Source: Paenibacillus sp. FSL K6-0276 (lineage in GTDB: Bacteria; Bacillota; Bacilli; Paenibacillales; Paenibacillaceae). Taken from it: 64,000 bases of DNA. The notes under the pieces were generated by a model that was given only the letters and a program-made list of their open reading frames with translations, ran no database searches and was not told the DNA's origin. The position numbers and the translations under genes are program-made. This document shows positions 60,770 to 64,000 of this stretch, piece by piece. Numbering within the stretch: position 1 is the stretch's first letter; every line of letters starts with the position of its first letter. Where the stretch lies: the NCBI RefSeq assembly GCF_037977235.1, contig NZ_CP150276.1:2852001-2916000 (forward strand), read 5' to 3'.

Positions 60770-61165
60770 ATGAATATTTCATATGAGGTTCCAAACTACA
60801 AAGAGTACATTGAATTAAGAATGCTGGCAGGACTTAATCGGAAAGAAGATTCAGTAGCAAAATTAGCATTGGCTAATTCGCTTTTTTCAGTTGTTATTAG
60901 GAATGATGATGATAAGTTAATAGGAATGGGGAGAGTGATTGGAGATGGCGCTTGTTATTATCAAATTGTAGATCTTACGGTTCAGCCCTCAGAACAAGGC
61001 TTAGTGGAAATATTAATTACTGAAATAATGAATTATTTAACACTAACGGCTCCCAAAGATGCCAATGTTATTCTGATGTCTGAGCTTTCAGGTATTGGTA
61101 TTTATAAAAAGTTTGGCTTTGAGTTAACCTATCCAAATTCAATGAGCATGAGTCGAACTCTCTAG
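60770..61165 (+). CDS. GNAT acetyltransferase
   Basis: 131 residues behind AAGGAGG. A short GNAT of the YitI/PhnO-like size, with VVIRNDDDKLIGMGRVIGDG, YYQIVDLTVQPSEQGLVEIL (acetyl-CoA region, with the usual glycines partly replaced) and ELSGIGIYKKFGF. It shares a divergent promoter region with the tandem MerR regulator, which may control it. Substrate unknown. Confidence 0.75.
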   Translation: MNISYEVPNYKEYIELRMLAGLNRKEDSVAKLALANSLFSVVIRNDDDKLIGMGRVIGDGACYYQIVDLTVQPSEQGLVEILITEIMNYLTLTAPKDANVILMSELSGIGIYKKFGFELTYPNSMSMSRTL

Positions 61166-61176
61166 AAATAGGTGAA

Positions 61177-61220
61177 GGGTGTAGAGAATAGCCATCAATG
61201 GCATTCTATGCACCCTTTTT
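61177..61220 (+). terminator. Rho-independent terminator
   Basis: A 17-base arm starting GGGTGTAGAGAATAGCC pairs with TGGCATTCTATGCACCC with few mismatches, then five T. Confidence 0.7.
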
Positions 61221-61233
61221 CTATCCAAAACAT

Positions 61234-62037
61234 TTATGAACGATTATAGTACGTGCTTCCACCCTTAATCTGAACAGGTTGATCATTTACCGATACCCAT
61301 ACATCTATAGCAGAGTTGTTACGGATGATCGTTTTGTCAGCACTAATTTTCAGTGAATACAGTGCAGTGACATAATCATAAATCTCTATATTGGTTGCGT
61401 ACCAAATATCTGAATGTCCACCCGCTTGCTGGCAAAAAGTTTCGATAAGCTCCCAATTGTTCTGCTGTGCGAATTCATAACTATGACCCCAAACATAACA
61501 GAGTCTCAGTTTCTGGGATGGACCCTCCGTTGTAAATCGCTCCCAAACGTGATGCAGATCTTCAATATGGTGGCATGTTGGATGCCACTCCATGAAATGC
61601 AGAGGTGTATCAAACTGTTTGGTAGAATGGACTGTGCGGCTATATTCAATCCCAACAGACTGTAGTGGCGCAATGATTTCCTGAGAGTATGTACCGTAAG
61701 GATAGGACATTCCTCTTACTGGGTATTCCACCAGTTTCTCAAGTCGCTTACGGTCTTCAAATAATTCATCGATCACCATCGGTAAGGGAAGTCGCTCTAG
61801 ATGTGGATGCGTAACGGAATGGGCAGATACCTCATGGTTCCTGAGCGAATGTTTAACCTCAGCGGGAGATAAGAATCCAGGTGCGTTTATCATTGCGCTA
61901 TTTAAATGGAAGGTGCCTTTAATCCCATATTGATCAAAAATCTCGGCCAAGCGAATATCGTGTTTCTGTCCGTCATCATAGCTCATGGTGAGCGCCTTGG
62001 GCAATCCACCGGGGAATAAGTTGAATTGAAGTTTCAT
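61234..62037 (-). CDS. Polysaccharide deacetylase (NodB family)
   Basis: 267 residues. LTMSYDDGQKHD carries the catalytic/metal Asp pair, KGTFHLNSAMI the second NodB motif and EVSAHSVTHPHLERLP the metal-binding His pair (HxxxH). RGMSYPYGTYS follows. It removes N-acetyl groups from chitin-like oligosaccharides or cell-wall polymers. No signal peptide is visible, so it is probably cytoplasmic or non-classically located. The C-terminal 40 residues look like an extra beta domain. Divergent from the ABC exporter downstream. Confidence 0.82.
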   Translation of the reverse strand: MKLQFNLFPGGLPKALTMSYDDGQKHDIRLAEIFDQYGIKGTFHLNSAMINAPGFLSPAEVKHSLRNHEVSAHSVTHPHLERLPLPMVIDELFEDRKRLEKLVEYPVRGMSYPYGTYSQEIIAPLQSVGIEYSRTVHSTKQFDTPLHFMEWHPTCHHIEDLHHVWERFTTEGPSQKLRLCYVWGHSYEFAQQNNWELIETFCQQAGGHSDIWYATNIEIYDYVTALYSLKISADKTIIRNNSAIDVWVSVNDQPVQIKGGSTYYNRS

Positions 62038-62175
62038 GAATTTACACTCCTGTTCATTTGGTCATTTCGTAAATTACCTCTTCCAATTATAAACATTAAA
62101 CGTTATAATCGGATTCCACTTCTAAACAAAGAAAGTGTTTTCAGAAGGGAATACACTTATAAGGAGAGATGCTGT

Positions 62176-63915
62176 CTGCCTGACTTTCTCTATGTTGTAA
62201 AACTATTATATGTGAAAGACAAAAGAAACTCACTTTTATATTTTATGACTAACTTACTGGGACCCCCAATCCTTTTTGCAGAATTGTTCACAACGAAATA
62301 TGTGGTTGACCTCATTCAAAACTTCAATCCTAACGCCTACCTACATATCTTGTTATTAGTAAGTTTGCTCATGCTAATGTTATATCTGGCTGGCATCAAT
62401 GGTTCTCTTCGAGCCATTTCTGTAACCAATTTAACAGCAATTAGTATATATGAGCTGGAACATAGCATTTTGAATAAGACTTCTAAATTATCTACGGCGT
62501 TATTGGAAGACCCCGCAACAAAAACTAAAAGAGAAAAAGCAAAACGACTTTCCTTGATTGATTTGTTAGACCAATGGATGGGCGTGACAGTCCACCTGGT
62601 AACATTAGTTGTGCTAATCGTGGTCTTATCCTGCTATGGATTTTATATTCTGGCTTTGATTATTTTAGGGGTGCAGATTCTGCAGCTTTATCTCATGAGA
62701 AGGATGTCTCAGAAAGTAGAGGCCATTTCAGCGAATCAAACCTCCACTGTACGAACGATCAACTATTTAATCGATTTGTTGGTTAACAGAAATAGCATTC
62801 CAGAAGTAAGAATGTATAGAATGTCCTCCTATTTGTTTACCAAAATGAGAGAGATCTTTATTAGTAATTTCAAACAAATGCACCGTAAGGTTATTTATTC
62901 TGAAAGCCTTAACTTCTCCCAAAGCTTAATAATGATCTTATTAAATGGAATAACGATTGCCATTTTAGCAATGACGATTGGAAGTAGCGGACAGAGCGCC
63001 GGACTTTTTGTGTTATTACTTCAGATATCTAATCAATTATTCGCCGTTATTCCAACCTTAACAAGGGTTTATTCTGATTTAGTGAAGAGTCGTTTGCGTT
63101 ACGAGGATTATAGGTCATATTTGGATTTGGAAGAGCAGGTGCTAAGTGATAATCTGGAAAGCACGATCAAGAATATAGACGCTATGCAAGTCCAAATCAA
63201 ACACTTGTTTTTTCGATACGCGACCAACGCTAAGGACACCCTCAGAAATATCATCATCACCATTCATCCTGGTGAGCGAGTTGCTTTTGTAGGTGAGAAT
63301 GGTTCGGGAAAATCTACGCTTGTTAAGTTGATCTTAGGGTTGTATCCTTCAACAGCTGGAAGCATCCAGTGGTTTAAAGGAGAGAATGAAGTCTTAGCAC
63401 ATAACTTGAGACAGGAAATCAGAGTTGTTTTTCAGGATTTCACTAAACTACATAGACCGATTCGAGAAAACATTGCATTAGGAAATATGGATGCCCTTCA
63501 TGACGATTCAAGACTAGTAGCCGCGATGAAAAAAGCAGAAGCCGATTATTTTGGTGTTGCGTTGGATACCTTAGTGGGTCCACAGTTTGGGGGAACAGAT
63601 TTATCTGGAGGACAATGGCAAAGACTTGCGATTGCTCGAGCTTACCTCAACAACGGCTCTCTTACGATTTTTGATGAACCTACTGCTGCGCTTGATCCTT
63701 ATGCGGAACAACAGGCGTTTGATACTTTCATGAAATTAGGAGAGCAGCAGACTTCCATCATCGTGACACATAGGCTGTATATGTCCAAATTCGTCGATAA
63801 AATTTTTCTGTTTGAGCATGGAGAAATCGTTGAGTGTGGAACGCACGAAGAATTAATGAAGGTAGATGGTAAATACAAAAAGATGTTCAATCGCCAGTCC
63901 TCTTTATATGTATGA
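62176..63915 (+). CDS. ABC exporter, fused membrane and ATPase domains
   Basis: About 580 residues. Residues 20-330 hold several membrane helices; then come Walker A VGENGSGKSTLV, the Q-loop region VVFQDFTKLHR, signature LSGGQWQRLAIAR, Walker B LTIFDEPTAALD and the switch His IIVTHRL. It fits half-transporters for peptides or lipids, including those of lanthipeptide clusters. The start is uncertain. The frame is open to 62026, but the only good ribosome binding site (AAGGAGAG, 62161-62168) is followed seven bases later by CTG 62176. GTG 62212 lacks a site. Confidence 0.8.
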   Translation: MPDFLYVVKLLYVKDKRNSLLYFMTNLLGPPILFAELFTTKYVVDLIQNFNPNAYLHILLLVSLLMLMLYLAGINGSLRAISVTNLTAISIYELEHSILNKTSKLSTALLEDPATKTKREKAKRLSLIDLLDQWMGVTVHLVTLVVLIVVLSCYGFYILALIILGVQILQLYLMRRMSQKVEAISANQTSTVRTINYLIDLLVNRNSIPEVRMYRMSSYLFTKMREIFISNFKQMHRKVIYSESLNFSQSLIMILLNGITIAILAMTIGSSGQSAGLFVLLLQISNQLFAVIPTLTRVYSDLVKSRLRYEDYRSYLDLEEQVLSDNLESTIKNIDAMQVQIKHLFFRYATNAKDTLRNIIITIHPGERVAFVGENGSGKSTLVKLILGLYPSTAGSIQWFKGENEVLAHNLRQEIRVVFQDFTKLHRPIRENIALGNMDALHDDSRLVAAMKKAEADYFGVALDTLVGPQFGGTDLSGGQWQRLAIARAYLNNGSLTIFDEPTAALDPYAEQQAFDTFMKLGEQQTSIIVTHRLYMSKFVDKIFLFEHGEIVECGTHEELMKVDGKYKKMFNRQSSLYV

Positions 63916-63932
63916 GAAAGGAGAGATTTACG

Positions 63933-64000
63933 CTGAAGTCTGACATCTATAATATTGTAAAGATCCTGGTGAGGATGGTTAGAAAAAGTCCGCTTATCTC
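63933..64000 (+). CDS. Start of a second exporter-operon gene, cut by the window edge
   Basis: AAAGGAGAG (63917-63925) is followed after seven bases by CTG 63933. The frame from it (KSDIYNIVKILVRMVRKSPL) stays open to the edge. It resembles the N-terminus of a second ABC half-transporter, judging from position 18 bp after the first. Too little is present to be sure. Confidence 0.5.
   Translation, partial: MKSDIYNIVKILVRMVRKSPLI

Overview
The window looks like a chromosomal segment of a Paenibacillus-like low-GC Gram-positive (Bacillales). The grounds are AGGAGG-type ribosome binding sites, GTG/TTG starts, lipobox lipoproteins, copper-amine-oxidase-like stalk proteins, a YesM/YesN two-component pair beside an LplABC-type sugar importer, and a PucR regulator. 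This is inferred from gene content and style; no rRNA or tRNA was seen.

Layout. (1) 1-5.7 kb is a patchwork: a decayed PP-loop/PAPS-reductase-like gene, an amidase, a GNAT acetyltransferase, an internally deleted IS4-family element with both terminal repeats, a secreted stalk protein, and remnants of a histidine kinase and an NlpC/P60 peptidase. (2) 5.7-24.75 kb is a PucR regulator divergent from a run of 13 same-strand genes. These are two class III aminotransferases, four aldehyde dehydrogenases (one the CoA-acylating MmsA type), a saccharopine-dehydrogenase-like protein, a YtcJ-like amidohydrolase, a PotABCD-type polyamine importer and a Tat-exported flavin amine oxidase. Together they can import spermidine or putrescine, oxidise it, and take both the C4 half (via GABA) and the C3 half (via beta-alanine and malonate semialdehyde) to central metabolism. 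(3) 24.7-39.3 kb is an accessory array. Short genes are separated by a recurring element made of two direct copies of a CTAACGGG-type core around a variable hairpin. The genes encode kinases resembling antibiotic phosphotransferases, acetyltransferases, a methyltransferase, a beta/gamma-crystallin-like protein and others. Three degenerate IS110-family elements sit in or against these repeats, and an orphan copy of one IS110 upstream region lies elsewhere in the array. (4) 40.4-56.8 kb is a carbohydrate-utilisation locus: two permeases and a binding lipoprotein, a YesM/YesN pair, a large FAD-dependent oxidoreductase, an SGNH hydrolase and a very large secreted multi-module protein broken by two frameshifts. 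Its first and last transcription units share a long upstream promoter motif with an extended -10. (5) 57-64 kb holds an AlaX-type editing protein, another stalk protein, a tandem-HTH MerR regulator divergent from a GNAT, a polysaccharide deacetylase, and an ABC exporter followed by the start of a second gene. Both of the last two appear to use CTG starts.

The most unusual material is the repeat-separated array in (3), which resembles a gene-cassette array although no integrase is visible, and the shared promoter module in (4). Many genes outside the catabolic operon carry single-base frameshifts; whether these are real decay or sequence error cannot be decided from one sequence.
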